DNA from: Flavobacterium sp. HTF
GTDB taxonomy: Bacteria > Bacteroidota > Bacteroidia > Flavobacteriales > Flavobacteriaceae
NCBI RefSeq assembly: GCF_003105115.1
Contig: NZ_QETH01000033.1
Location: 1-46,527, forward strand
DNA: 46,527 nt
Direction of reading: 5' to 3'
The notes below the pieces were generated by a model. The model was not told the DNA's origin. It did no database searches and saw only the letters and a list, made by a program, of their open reading frames with translations. The position numbers and the translations under genes are program-made. This document shows positions 27,676 through 37,196 of the stretch, piece after piece. Each line of letters begins with the position of its first letter. The first letter of the stretch is position 1.

Positions 27676-28608
27676 TTATGAAGCTGCCAAAGGATTTCTT
27701 TTGGCTCTGATAATGAAAAAAGCACCAATAATTATAAAAGGTATACTTAACCATTGACCAGTAGAGAATAAGCCTAATTCGCTTTCTATACCACCCTGGC
27801 TTTCTTTTACGAACTCTACTATAAATCGTACTACGAATAACAATACAAGGAATAATCCAAATAAATAACCGGATCTTAGTCTTGCATTTGTTTTCCAGTA
27901 CAAAAAGAATAAGATTGCAAATACAAAAATATAACTGAAACCTTCGTACAATTGAGTCGGATGCTTCGCAGGAACTGTAGCTAATAAATCGGCAAATTTC
28001 GGATCTGTTACAATTGCATTATAAGCATCTTTTGGATTTGGAATATTAGTAGCATTTACTGCTTCGGCTTTGCTGAATTTATCATGAAGAAAGCGAATTC
28101 CAAATGCTGAAGTAGTTTCGTGACCAATAATTTCTGAGTTAAAAAAGTTTCCTAAACGCACAAAAATAGCACCACTGGCAACAGGAATAACGACTCTGTC
28201 CAAAATCCATAATAACGGACGTTTTAAGATCATTTTACTGTAGTAATACATTGCGATAATTATAGCAATCGCAGCTCCATGACTTGCTAATCCCTGAAAT
28301 CCTGTGAATTCGAACTTTGGCTCGAATTTAAAAGGTAAGAATATTTCAAGTAAATGGTTTCTAAAGTATTCCCAGTCATAAAATAAAACATGCCCCAAAC
28401 GCGCACCTATTAAAGTTGCTAAAACAGTCCATACAAATAAGGAATCTAATTTATCCAAAGGTTCATTTTCGCGTTCGAAAATCTTTTTCATTAAGAACCA
28501 TCCCAGTCCAAAAGCGATTACGAACATTAAACTGTAGTAGCGAATCATAAAAAATCCTAAATCAATCCCTTCAGAAGGATTCCAAATGATATTTAAGGCG
28601 TGTGTCAT
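27676..28608 (-). CDS. lgt: Prolipoprotein diacylglyceryl transferase
   Basis: The 310-residue inner-membrane enzyme transfers diacylglycerol from phosphatidylglycerol to the lipobox cysteine of prolipoproteins. It has about seven membrane helices. Family motifs are present: IGARLGHVLFYDWEYF, the SHGAAIAI loop with the conserved His, VRLGNFFNSEIIGHETT (equivalent to RxGNFxNxE) and HPTQLYEG. A charged insertion of ~40 residues (FLHDKFSKAEAVNATNIPNP region) between these last motifs is longer than in E. coli and is seen in Bacteroidota forms. It ends the - strand run that begins at folE. Confidence 0.93.
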   Translation of the reverse strand: MTHALNIIWNPSEGIDLGFFMIRYYSLMFVIAFGLGWFLMKKIFERENEPLDKLDSLFVWTVLATLIGARLGHVLFYDWEYFRNHLLEIFLPFKFEPKFEFTGFQGLASHGAAIAIIIAMYYYSKMILKRPLLWILDRVVIPVASGAIFVRLGNFFNSEIIGHETTSAFGIRFLHDKFSKAEAVNATNIPNPKDAYNAIVTDPKFADLLATVPAKHPTQLYEGFSYIFVFAILFFLYWKTNARLRSGYLFGLFLVLLFVVRFIVEFVKESQGGIESELGLFSTGQWLSIPFIIIGAFFIIRAKRNPLAAS

Positions 28609-28671
28609 ATGTTAATTTTTTTGTTTGTTGTAAAAATATATATTTAAAACAGAGTAAATCTTTATTTAAAG

Positions 28672-28911
28672 TTAATGTTTATGCGAACATTTCTTTTCCG
28701 GAACCGGATCGTAACCGGTTCTTCCCCACGGATGGCAACTCAGGATTCTTTTTATTCCTAAATAACCTCCATAAAATAATCCGTGCATTTGTAACGCCTG
28801 AATCATATAGCTCGAACACGTGGGTTCAAACCTGCAGCTCGCCGGTGTAAAAGGTGAAATTGCAGTCTGGTAAAAGCGCACTAATAAAACAAATGGAGTG
28901 ATTAATTTCAT
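28672..28911 (-). CDS. yidD: Membrane protein insertion efficiency factor YidD
   Basis: The 79-residue protein shows the complete YidD signature: [28 protein letters not shown], and [20 protein letters not shown]. It is thought to assist YidC/Sec-dependent membrane insertion at the inner membrane. The three cysteines and the C-terminal His-rich tail (KKCSHKH) are visible. It lies 24 bp after cysS on the same strand. Confidence 0.93.
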   Translation of the reverse strand: MKLITPFVLLVRFYQTAISPFTPASCRFEPTCSSYMIQALQMHGLFYGGYLGIKRILSCHPWGRTGYDPVPEKKCSHKH

Positions 28912-28935
28912 GGTTTATTAGAATTGACTGATTTA

Positions 28936-30414
28936 TTATATAGAAAAACTGGTTCCTTCTTTTCCGTCTTTTAATTGAATTCCCAAAGCAATTAACTGGT
29001 CACGAATCTGGTCTGAAAGTGCGAAGTTTTTATCGGCTCTTGCCTGATTTCTCATTCCGATAAGCATATTAACAACACCTTCAAGTTTATCATTATTGCT
29101 GTCGGCTGCTTTGTCATCACTTAAACCTAAGACATCAAAAACAAAAGCATTGAGAGCAGCTGTAAATGTTTTTAGATCCTCGGCAGAAATAGTTTCCTTT
29201 CCTTCTTTCAATAAATTAATATAACGAACAGCTTCAAATAACTGCGCAATCAAGATTGGCGTATTAAAGTCGTCGTTCATTGCATCATAGCACAACTGTT
29301 TCCATGATGCGATATCAATAGAGCTTGTTGCGCCTGCAGAAATTGTTGGTAAAGCATCAACGGCTTCCATTAATCTTTTATATCCTTTTTCGGCAGCGAC
29401 AATCGCATCATCAGAAAAGTCTAAAATACTTCTGTAATGTGCCTGTAACATAAAAAAACGAGTGACAGAAGCAGAAAAAGCTTTGCTTAATATATTATTG
29501 TCTCCGCTTAAAATTTCACCTGGTAAAATATTATTTCCGGTTGATTTTGCCATTTTCTTACCGTTTAAAGTAAGCATATTCGCATGCATCCAGTAATTTA
29601 CCGGCGACTGACCTGTACAGGCTTCGTTTTGTGCTATTTCACATTCATGGTGAGGGAATTTCAAATCCATTCCACCTCCGTGAATATCAAAATGATTTCC
29701 AAGATATTTGGTACTCATTGCAGTACATTCAAGATGCCAGCCAGGAAAACCATCACTCCATGGTGAAGGCCATCTCATAATATGTTCCGGCTCTGCTTTT
29801 TTCCAAAGAGCAAAATCCTGAGGGTTTCTTTTATCCGATTGGCCATCAAGATCACGGGTGTTGGCAAGCATATCTTCTATATTTCTGCCGCTTAAAATTC
29901 CGTAATTGTTGGTTTCGTTATATTTTACAACATCAAAATAAACCGACCCGTTGGCTTCATAACCAATTCCGGTATCAATAATTTTTTTGATGATTTCAAT
30001 TTGTTCAATAATATGCCCTGTAGCGGTTGGCTCAATACTTGGCGGAAGAAAATTAAATGATTTTAGAATATCATGAAAATCTACCGTATAACGCTGTACC
30101 ACCTCCATAGGCTCTAACTGCTCTAAACGCGCTTTTTTGGCAATTTTATCCTCACCTTCATCAACATCGTCAACAATATGGCCTACGTCAGTAATATTTC
30201 TAACATAACGCACTTTGTAATCTAAATGGAGGAAATACCTAAAAATAACGTCAAAGGACATAAACGTCCTCACGTTTCCTAAATGTACATTACTATAAAC
30301 TGTAGGACCGCATACATACATTCCAACATTTCCTTCATGAATAGGGTTGAAATTTTCTTTTTCACCCGAAAGTGAGTTGTATATTTTTAGCGATTGTGAG
30401 TTGTATAAAGGCAT
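28936..30414 (-). CDS. cysS: Cysteine--tRNA ligase
   Basis: The 492-residue class I synthetase charges tRNA-Cys. C35 in [15 protein letters not shown] begins the zinc site, and HLGN (44-47) is the HIGH-box equivalent. WHLECTAMS (C230) and FPHHECE (253-259) supply further zinc ligands. KMAKS (287-291) is the KMSKS-box variant. The C-terminal anticodon-binding helical domain is present, so it is full length. It lies in the order folE, four-helix-bundle gene, cysS, yidD on the - strand. Confidence 0.95.
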   Translation of the reverse strand: MPLYNSQSLKIYNSLSGEKENFNPIHEGNVGMYVCGPTVYSNVHLGNVRTFMSFDVIFRYFLHLDYKVRYVRNITDVGHIVDDVDEGEDKIAKKARLEQLEPMEVVQRYTVDFHDILKSFNFLPPSIEPTATGHIIEQIEIIKKIIDTGIGYEANGSVYFDVVKYNETNNYGILSGRNIEDMLANTRDLDGQSDKRNPQDFALWKKAEPEHIMRWPSPWSDGFPGWHLECTAMSTKYLGNHFDIHGGGMDLKFPHHECEIAQNEACTGQSPVNYWMHANMLTLNGKKMAKSTGNNILPGEILSGDNNILSKAFSASVTRFFMLQAHYRSILDFSDDAIVAAEKGYKRLMEAVDALPTISAGATSSIDIASWKQLCYDAMNDDFNTPILIAQLFEAVRYINLLKEGKETISAEDLKTFTAALNAFVFDVLGLSDDKAADSNNDKLEGVVNMLIGMRNQARADKNFALSDQIRDQLIALGIQLKDGKEGTSFSI

Positions 30415-30438
30415 ATTTTTTTGCTGTTTATGTTTGTG

Positions 30439-30890
30439 GTTTATTGTTTTTGGTTTGCTGTTGAAAATCTTACTTGAATTTAAGGCCTTTAATTTCGCAT
30501 TTATTTAAATAGTTCATCATCGCACCAATTTTATTCTTAACCAACTCCACCATTTCATTTAAGTTTAAATGTTGTTCTTCAGTAATCAATTTTTTGTCAA
30601 AAGCTCTGTAAGACTGTGATTTTACTTCTCCTGCTGAGCCTTTTGCTATACTCAGAAATTGAATAAATTCTCTATTGCCATTTCGTTCAAAGCCTTCAGC
30701 AATATTATCCATAATTGAGCCAGAACTTCTATCAATTTGATCTTTTAAAGAATAGTTTGTTTTTAAGTTTGTATTTTGAATTAGAAATTCAATTTTTTGA
30801 CAGATTTCTCTAGCTAGTCTCCAAATTTCTAAATCTTCGAATTTTTCTATTTTCGCCATTACAACAAACTATAAACTAAAAACAATAAAC
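30439..30890. repeat. Imperfect inverted repeats flanking the four-helix-bundle gene
   Basis: The left arm 30439-30463 (GTTTATTGTTTTTGGTTTGCTGTTG) runs to 6 bp from the gene's stop end. The right arm 30862-30890 starts 2 bp outside its ATG. The reverse complement of the right arm shares the first 13 bases exactly and most of the rest with a 4-nt gap. The arms frame the gene, like the ends of a small cassette. They are AT-rich, so chance similarity is possible. Confidence 0.5.
30470..30859 (-). CDS. Four-helix-bundle protein (S23/IVS-encoded, bAvd-like family)
   Basis: The 129-residue protein has the family signature: [17 protein letters not shown] at the N-terminus, then [22 protein letters not shown] (58-79, with the conserved NIAEG) and [15 protein letters not shown]. 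Members are often encoded in 23S rRNA intervening sequences, and others (Avd) assist reverse transcriptases in diversity-generating retroelements. Many, like this one, are free-standing with unknown function. The positively charged bundle suggests nucleic-acid binding. It interrupts a run of housekeeping genes between folE and cysS. Confidence 0.85.
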   Translation of the reverse strand: MAKIEKFEDLEIWRLAREICQKIEFLIQNTNLKTNYSLKDQIDRSSGSIMDNIAEGFERNGNREFIQFLSIAKGSAGEVKSQSYRAFDKKLITEEQHLNLNEMVELVKNKIGAMMNYLNKCEIKGLKFK

Positions 30891-30893
30891 TTT

Positions 30894-31565
30894 TTAGAAC
30901 TGAGTATCAAGTTTGATGTAATCAAGAAATTCTCTCTTAGTCTGAGGATCTTTAAATTTTCCTCCGAATTCAGACGTTACAGTGCTGCTTTCGATGTCTT
31001 TGATTCCTCTTGAGTTAACACAAAGATGTTTTGCGTCAATAACGCAGGCAACATCTTCAGTACCCAAAGCTTTTTGAAGTTCCTGAACAATCTGCATTGT
31101 TAAACGCTCCTGAACCTGAGGTCTTTTTGCGTAGTATTCCACAATTCGGTTCATTTTGGATAAACCAATAACTCTTCCGCTTGAAATATAAGCTACGTGA
31201 GCGCGTCCGATAATTGGTAGTAAATGATGTTCGCAGGTAGAATAGACTGTAATGTTTTTTTCAACCAACATTTCGCCGTATTTGTAATTATTGTCAAAAG
31301 TTGAAGCTTTTGGCTGTTTTGAAGGATTCAGACCACCAAAAATTTCCTTTACAAACATTTTTGCAACTCGGTTTGGAGTACCTTTTATACTGTCATCTGT
31401 CAAATCCATTCCAAGAGTTTGGAGAATGTTTTCGACATCTTTTTTTATTTTTTCTATTTTTTCTTCGTCGCTTAAGTCAAAAGCATCCTTTCTTAAAGGG
31501 TTTTGTGCATTACTGCTGAAGTGATTGTCACCTATTTCGTCTAAAAAATCTTCGTTATTTATCAT
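30894..31565 (-). CDS. folE: GTP cyclohydrolase I
   Basis: The 223-residue enzyme converts GTP to 7,8-dihydroneopterin triphosphate, the first step to folate and pterins. Zinc ligands are C111 and H114 (STCEHHLLP) and C182 (HLCVNSRGI). GTP-binding and catalytic segments include GRAHVAYI, GLSKMNRIV and RPQVQERLT. The N-terminal ~35 residues are acidic and variable. It is the first gene of the - strand group running down to lgt. Confidence 0.95.
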   Translation of the reverse strand: MINNEDFLDEIGDNHFSSNAQNPLRKDAFDLSDEEKIEKIKKDVENILQTLGMDLTDDSIKGTPNRVAKMFVKEIFGGLNPSKQPKASTFDNNYKYGEMLVEKNITVYSTCEHHLLPIIGRAHVAYISSGRVIGLSKMNRIVEYYAKRPQVQERLTMQIVQELQKALGTEDVACVIDAKHLCVNSRGIKDIESSTVTSEFGGKFKDPQTKREFLDYIKLDTQF

Positions 31566-31710
31566 TAAAAACTACAATTATAATGGGTATATCTTTTTAA
31601 GGAGGTAAAGATAATTAATAAAAAGGAAAACTTTTCTATCGTCTTTACTATTTAGTGGTTACTTTTTGGTAATAGTACAAATTAAAACCCAAACGGTATT
31701 TTTAAAAGAA

Positions 31711-31744
31711 AAAAGACAATAACCGCAATTGGCTATTGTCTTTT
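31711..31744 (-). terminator. Intrinsic terminator of the aminotransferase gene
   Basis: AAAAGACAATA (31711-31721) and TATTGTCTTTT (31734-31744) form an 11-bp perfect stem, extendable by two G-C pairs. Read on the - strand it lies just after the aminotransferase stop and ends in T residues. Confidence 0.7.
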
Positions 31745-31770
31745 ACAATTTATGTTTTTTTGTTTGATTG

Positions 31771-32970
31771 TTATTTTCGGCTGTTATAGACTAAAAGTGC
31801 TTCCTTCAGTATATTAACTGCTGTTGTCAGGTCTTTTTTGTTTAAAACATATGCAATTCTTACCTGATTTAACCCCATTCCCGGAGTAGAATAAAAACCT
31901 TTGGCCGGAGCGATCATTACAGTTTCTCCGTTTAGGTCGTATTTTTCTAAAAGCCACTGAGCAAAATCATCAGAATCTTCTATTGGCAATTGTGCTATAC
32001 AATAAAAAGCCCCTTTTGGTTTGGTTACAATAACACCTTCGATTTTATTTAATTCAGTGATCAAAGTATCACGTCTGCTTTTGTATTCAGAAATTACTTC
32101 ATCAAAATAGCTTTGTGGAGTGTCAATAGCAGCTTCGCAGGCAATTTGTTCTATTGTAGGCGGACTTAAACGTGCCTGTGCAAACTTCATTACCGTTGCA
32201 AGTACGTTTTTATTTTTGGTAACCAGACAGCCAATTCTTGCACCGCACATACTGTAACGCTTAGAAACAGAATCGACCATAATAACATTTTGCTGTACGT
32301 CTTCTAAATTCATTACAGAAAAATGAACATCATCTCCGTCATACAAAAATTCACGATAAACTTCGTCAGCGATTAAATACAGGTCGTGCTTTTTGATCAG
32401 ACCTGCTAATTGCTTAATTTCTGCTTCTGTGTATAGATAACCCGTTGGATTTCCAGGATTACAAATTAAAATGGCTTTGGTTTTTGGAGTAATCAGTTTT
32501 TCAACTTCGTCAATACCCGGCAAAGCAAATCCGCTATCTATTGTAGATATTACGGGAATTACTGTGGCACTTGTTGATGAAGCAAACGCATGATAATTAG
32601 CATAAAAAGGCTCCGGAATAATAATTTCGTCTCCCGGGTCTGTTATCGTGGCCAGTGCAAATAATAAAGCTTCAGAACCACCGGTAGTTACGATGATATC
32701 TTCTGAGTTAACATTTACATTTTGGCGTTGGTAAAAATGAGCTAATTTTTTTCTATAACTTTCATATCCGGCTGACGGACTGTATTCTATAATACTTAAA
32801 TCAATATTTTTTACCGCCTCGATGGCCACTTCGGGTGTCTTGATATCCGGTTGACCAATGTTTAAATGATACACTTTATGTCCTTTTTGTTTTGCAAGAT
32901 CTGCATAAGGAGCAAGTTTACGTATCGGTGATTCGGGCATGTTTCTGCCTTTGTGTGATATTGTTGGCAT
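31771..32970 (-). CDS. Class I/II PLP-dependent aminotransferase (aspartate aminotransferase-like)
   Basis: The 399-residue fold-type I aminotransferase has the PLP lysine at K237 (SVSKRYSMCGARIG). The cofactor-contact residues are N174 in NPGNPTG (171-177), D202/Y205 (ADEVYREF) and the substrate-carboxylate Arg near the C-terminus (QVRIAYV). It uses 2-oxoglutarate/glutamate as one partner; aspartate, aromatic amino acids or methionine may be the other. The sequence does not decide among these. It is monocistronic and divergent from the protease gene. Confidence 0.88.
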   Translation of the reverse strand: MPTISHKGRNMPESPIRKLAPYADLAKQKGHKVYHLNIGQPDIKTPEVAIEAVKNIDLSIIEYSPSAGYESYRKKLAHFYQRQNVNVNSEDIIVTTGGSEALLFALATITDPGDEIIIPEPFYANYHAFASSTSATVIPVISTIDSGFALPGIDEVEKLITPKTKAILICNPGNPTGYLYTEAEIKQLAGLIKKHDLYLIADEVYREFLYDGDDVHFSVMNLEDVQQNVIMVDSVSKRYSMCGARIGCLVTKNKNVLATVMKFAQARLSPPTIEQIACEAAIDTPQSYFDEVISEYKSRRDTLITELNKIEGVIVTKPKGAFYCIAQLPIEDSDDFAQWLLEKYDLNGETVMIAPAKGFYSTPGMGLNQVRIAYVLNKKDLTTAVNILKEALLVYNSRK

Positions 32971-33092
32971 GAGCTAAATTATTGAAGTGCAAATTTGCAT
33001 TTTTTTTTCGAATATAACATGCAGAATACTAGTAGTTATGAAAATGTAACAATTATCAATATTTTTATTAATTTTATATTAAAAAATTATCA

Positions 33093-34418
33093 ATGAAAAA
33101 ATATATTGTGTTGTTTTTTGGGGTTTTAACACCTTTTTTTCTAAATGCTCAAAGTGATTTTTTGATTGAAAAAGGACATTCAAAGGTTACTATTCCTTTT
33201 AAATTGATAAACAACCTTATTTTTATTCCAATAAAAGTAAATGGTATAGAACTAAATTTCCTTTTGGATTCCGGTGTAGAGGAAACTGTTTTGTTTAGTA
33301 TGGAAGAAAGACAGGAAGTTAGTTTTAACAATGTAGAAAAAATAAAATTAAGAGGATTAGGAAGTGAAGAAGAGATAGAAGGGTTAAAATCTACAAACAA
33401 TGTTTTGTCCAGCCATAGTTTTAAATCACAAAATCATTTGTTATATATTATTCTGGATCAAAGTTTTAATTTGTCTTCACATATCGGAATTCCGGTAAAC
33501 GGAATCATTGGCTATAAGTTCTTTAAAAATAATCTGGTCGAAGTCAATTATCAAAAAAAGAAAATTACGATACATCTGAATAATGAAGAAGTCAGAAAAA
33601 AACTGGACAAAAAGTTCAAGTCCATTCCCATTACTATAGAAAAATCAAAACCATATATTGAAGCCGTAGCTGTTGTCAATTCAGAAGATATACCTGCCAA
33701 ATTGCTTATAGATATTGGAAACAGTGATTCTTTTTGGGTTTTTGAAAATAATAAGATTAAATTACCTAAAAAGAATTTTCCTGATTTTTTAGGAAAAGGC
33801 TTTAGTGGTGATATTGAAGGACATCGTGCCAAAATAGAAAAATTTTCTCTGGCTGATTTTGATTTTAAAAATCCTATTGTATCTTTTCCTGATTCATCAT
33901 CCATCAAAAATGTAAAAATGGTTCCGGGAAGAATCGGTTCTGTTGGAGGAGAAATTTTGAAACGATTTACCCTGGTTTTAGATTATGCAGGAAGAAAATT
34001 ATACCTGAAAAAAAACAGTAAATTTTCAGAACCATTTACTTATAACAAGAGTGGGATCACAATTCAGCATAATGGTTTGCAATGGGTTCAGGAAACGGTT
34101 CATTTGCAAACAGTACAAGTTGCTTCATCGTTGGGGGAGGCTGAGCAAAATTTAAAAAAAGACGATAATTTCAGGTATAAATTTTCATTAAAACCAGTTT
34201 ATGAAATAGTAAATATTCGTAAACGTTCTGCTGCAGAGAAATGCGGCTTGCAAAAAGGGGATATTATCGTAAGTATCAATAACAACTTACCTTATAAGTA
34301 TTCCTTGCAGCAAATAAATGCTCTTCTGAAATCTGAAGAAGATACCTGGATTAATATGGAAGTAGAAAGAAATAGTCTGATTTTGAAATTTAGATTTAAA
34401 TTGGAGGATGAACTGTAA
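33093..34418 (+). CDS. Exported retropepsin-like aspartyl protease with C-terminal PDZ domain
   Basis: The 441-residue protein has a Sec signal peptide (MKKYIVLFFGVLTPFFLNAQ). Two aspartyl-protease half-domains follow: LNFLLDSG with D59 and AKLLIDIGNSDSF with D207, a bilobal arrangement. A PDZ domain covers about 345-441 (YEIVNIRKRSAAEKCGLQKGDIIVSINN). It should be periplasmic or envelope-associated and cleave or bind peptides recognised by the PDZ domain. The second motif, DIG, departs from DTG/DSG, so that half could be non-catalytic. It lies 122 bp from the divergent aminotransferase gene. Confidence 0.8.
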   Translation: MKKYIVLFFGVLTPFFLNAQSDFLIEKGHSKVTIPFKLINNLIFIPIKVNGIELNFLLDSGVEETVLFSMEERQEVSFNNVEKIKLRGLGSEEEIEGLKSTNNVLSSHSFKSQNHLLYIILDQSFNLSSHIGIPVNGIIGYKFFKNNLVEVNYQKKKITIHLNNEEVRKKLDKKFKSIPITIEKSKPYIEAVAVVNSEDIPAKLLIDIGNSDSFWVFENNKIKLPKKNFPDFLGKGFSGDIEGHRAKIEKFSLADFDFKNPIVSFPDSSSIKNVKMVPGRIGSVGGEILKRFTLVLDYAGRKLYLKKNSKFSEPFTYNKSGITIQHNGLQWVQETVHLQTVQVASSLGEAEQNLKKDDNFRYKFSLKPVYEIVNIRKRSAAEKCGLQKGDIIVSINNNLPYKYSLQQINALLKSEEDTWINMEVERNSLILKFRFKLEDEL

Positions 34419-34530
34419 ATAAATTTCTCAGGGTAATTTTTGTTTGAATTTTCTTTAAAATATTGGTTATCTTGCATTTTTGTTTACTTAGCGATATAAT
34501 TTCACTAATTTTATCCCAAAATAGAAGTTT

Positions 34531-37164
34531 ATGATCAAAAAATACACGTATTTCCTACTAATTTTAATATTTATTTTTTCTTCATTTTTATCTAATGGAC
34601 TTTATGCACAATGCGCAGGAGATGATGCAGACTTAACCGTATGCGATGTAACAGATCCTGCCAATCAAACGGTAGACTTATTTGCAGCCTTAAACGGAAC
34701 TCCAACCTCAGGCGGTATATGGACGGACGAGGATGGTTCAGGAGGTTTAAATCTCACAACCGGTATTTTGAATGCACAACTTATTCGTCAGAGCGGTATT
34801 TTTCACTACACATACACAGTTACAGGTGTAGCAGGATGTACAGATAATTCTGCTGTTGTAACCGTTATAATAGGAGGATATTCAGGGGTTACTTCTCCGA
34901 ATGTTTCAGTTTGTAGTGCCGTTAAAAGTTTTAATCTTTTTCAGGCATTCAATGGTGTTTTTCTAAGCCCGCATTCTAATGGAGTATGGCACAATGATAC
35001 TACAAATCAATATGTACGATCTGTTATAAATGTAGAGGACATAGAAGGTACTTTTCAGTTTACTTATACAATGCCGGCAATAGGCACCTGTCCGGCAATG
35101 TCTTCTACAGCAATAATTACCATTTTCAGAGCGCCTGAATCGGGCGATTCTACAGGTTTATTTTTGTGTGCAAGTGATGGTTTATCAGGTTATACTAATT
35201 ATGATTTGTTTACAGCACTTTCCGGGCAAGATCCCGGAGGTACATGGAGAGACTCTAATGTCATATCTACAAATGAACTGACTACTCCCGGAGATCACTT
35301 CATTGATGTAGAAAAAATATATAACAGATTTGGTGAAGGTGATTTTTATTTTACTTATACCGTTCCGTCTACTAATCCTATTTGTCAGGATGCACAAACA
35401 ACAGTACGAGTTCATCTTGAAGACAAGTTTGATTTTACAGGAGCTACTATGACTGTAAATAGTGATATATGTGAAACTGAAATTTTAACAGCAAATTATT
35501 CGGTCAGGGTCAATAAAGGTCCTGCCGCTATTCCAAATGGATCTTATTTTGTTACTCTCAGAGTGTCAGGACCAAGTGGAGTAACTACCGAAAGAATAAC
35601 GGCAACTTTTAATAATGGCATTATGTCATTTTTTATAAAGTCCGATTATTTTCAGCAGACAGGTATTTTTAATGTAAGTATTACAGGTATAGCTTCTACA
35701 AACAGTACAGGTGTATGTGTAAATATTATTAATAATTTGTCAGACGATCTGATTGTTTATGCAATACCAGATCTGGATGGTGCAAAAATTACAGAGTCCC
35801 ATATTTGCCTCAACAGTGATGCTTTGATACAAATCTCAGATGCGGTAAAAATCACAGATGGAACGTACGATATCAGATATAATCTGTCTGGTGCCAGTAA
35901 TGTGTTTAATCAAATAGCCACAGTTACATTTACAGGCGGCAAAGGTAGTTTTACGATTCCTGCAGTATTTAATACAGCTACTGGTACTACACAAATTACA
36001 ATTACAAATATAACGCAAACTGCTTCTCAGTGTACCAATACGGCAAACCTTACTGGGAATTTAATTATCGATCCGTTACCTGATTTGTCAAGTCTAATCA
36101 TACGGGCCAATGATGTATGCTTCGGAGGTGTTGTCACAGCAGTTGTCTCGGGATTTAGAAATTTAACTGATGTTACCTTGTCTTATACTCTTTCAGGGAG
36201 TAATACATCGACAGTACAAGTGCTTCCTCTAACAATAGTAAATGGATCAGTTAGCTTTATAATTCCTTCCGGTTTAATTCCAAATACAGGATCTACAACA
36301 ATCTCTATTACAAATTTGGTTAATAATACAACCAACTGCGGAATCAATGTCAGCAATATAACAGATGTTTTTTTAATAAATGCTTATCCGGCAGCCCCAG
36401 TAGCAAATAATCATGATTTTTGTAAAATTGATCAGGCTACGATTGCCAATCTGATTCCTAACGGAAATCAATACAAATGGTACGATTCTGCTACAGCGAC
36501 AACGGCTCTGGCAGATACAGATCTTCTGAAATCTCAAAATTACTATGTGAGAGAAACGCTAAGCAATTGTACATCAGAACCAAGTATGATTACGGTTACA
36601 ATAAATGATGTGCCCGCGCCAGTATTAAATCAGGACGGACAAAACTTTTGCGGCTTAAAGAATCCAACTATTGCAGATTTAACCAATAATACAAATGTAC
36701 CGGCTACAGTAGTCTGGTACGATGCTCCAAATAACGGAAACTTATTGCCATCGACTACACCATTGATTGATAATGGATTATATTATGGATTTGATCTTTC
36801 AGAGACAAATGGTTGTATATCAAATGACCATATTGAAGTAAAGGTCTCATTGCTGGATTGTGATTCCCCGGAGTATTCTTTCTTTATACCTGATGGATTT
36901 TCGCCAAACGGAGATGGGGTAAACGATGTTTTTGTTATTCCGGATATCGATTTTTTATATCCTGATTATACCCTTGAAATTTTTAACAGATACGGAAACG
37001 GAATGTATAAAGGCCATAAAAATAAACCGGGTTGGGACGGAATAAATTATGAAACTAATGGGATTGCGAGCGGAATAGCACCAAACGGAGTTTACTTTTA
37101 TATTCTATATTTTAATAAAGATAACAGACCACCTAAACAAGGACGTCTTTATTTAAATAGATAA
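34531..37164 (+). CDS. T9SS type B-sorted repeat surface protein (gliding-motility-associated C-terminal domain)
   Basis: The 877-residue protein is exported (signal peptide to LYAQ) and carries a CHU_C/type B T9SS sorting domain at about 780-877 (FFIPDGFSPNGDGVNDVF, then LEIFNRYG, PGWDG, PNGVYFYILYF). Between them lie three repeat classes. Three copies (about 34-115, 124-199, 206-297) share an LFxALxG...GGxWxD core. Three copies (about 306-410, 415-515, 516-617) share TxSITNI strands. Two Ig-like copies (620-692, 696-775) share FC...IADL...WYD. It is a cysteine-paired, beta-rich, probably adhesive surface protein. The SprF-like and OmpA-like genes that follow make the classic trio. Confidence 0.85.
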   Translation: MIKKYTYFLLILIFIFSSFLSNGLYAQCAGDDADLTVCDVTDPANQTVDLFAALNGTPTSGGIWTDEDGSGGLNLTTGILNAQLIRQSGIFHYTYTVTGVAGCTDNSAVVTVIIGGYSGVTSPNVSVCSAVKSFNLFQAFNGVFLSPHSNGVWHNDTTNQYVRSVINVEDIEGTFQFTYTMPAIGTCPAMSSTAIITIFRAPESGDSTGLFLCASDGLSGYTNYDLFTALSGQDPGGTWRDSNVISTNELTTPGDHFIDVEKIYNRFGEGDFYFTYTVPSTNPICQDAQTTVRVHLEDKFDFTGATMTVNSDICETEILTANYSVRVNKGPAAIPNGSYFVTLRVSGPSGVTTERITATFNNGIMSFFIKSDYFQQTGIFNVSITGIASTNSTGVCVNIINNLSDDLIVYAIPDLDGAKITESHICLNSDALIQISDAVKITDGTYDIRYNLSGASNVFNQIATVTFTGGKGSFTIPAVFNTATGTTQITITNITQTASQCTNTANLTGNLIIDPLPDLSSLIIRANDVCFGGVVTAVVSGFRNLTDVTLSYTLSGSNTSTVQVLPLTIVNGSVSFIIPSGLIPNTGSTTISITNLVNNTTNCGINVSNITDVFLINAYPAAPVANNHDFCKIDQATIANLIPNGNQYKWYDSATATTALADTDLLKSQNYYVRETLSNCTSEPSMITVTINDVPAPVLNQDGQNFCGLKNPTIADLTNNTNVPATVVWYDAPNNGNLLPSTTPLIDNGLYYGFDLSETNGCISNDHIEVKVSLLDCDSPEYSFFIPDGFSPNGDGVNDVFVIPDIDFLYPDYTLEIFNRYGNGMYKGHKNKPGWDGINYETNGIASGIAPNGVYFYILYFNKDNRPPKQGRLYLNR

Positions 37165-37196
37165 ATTCCCTCCTCATTATTTAATATAATTTTCAG

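Noticed and set aside
30470..30859. Four-helix-bundle gene as part of an rRNA intervening sequence or retroelement
   Set aside because: No 23S rRNA, reverse transcriptase or template repeat is nearby; it is reported as free-standing.
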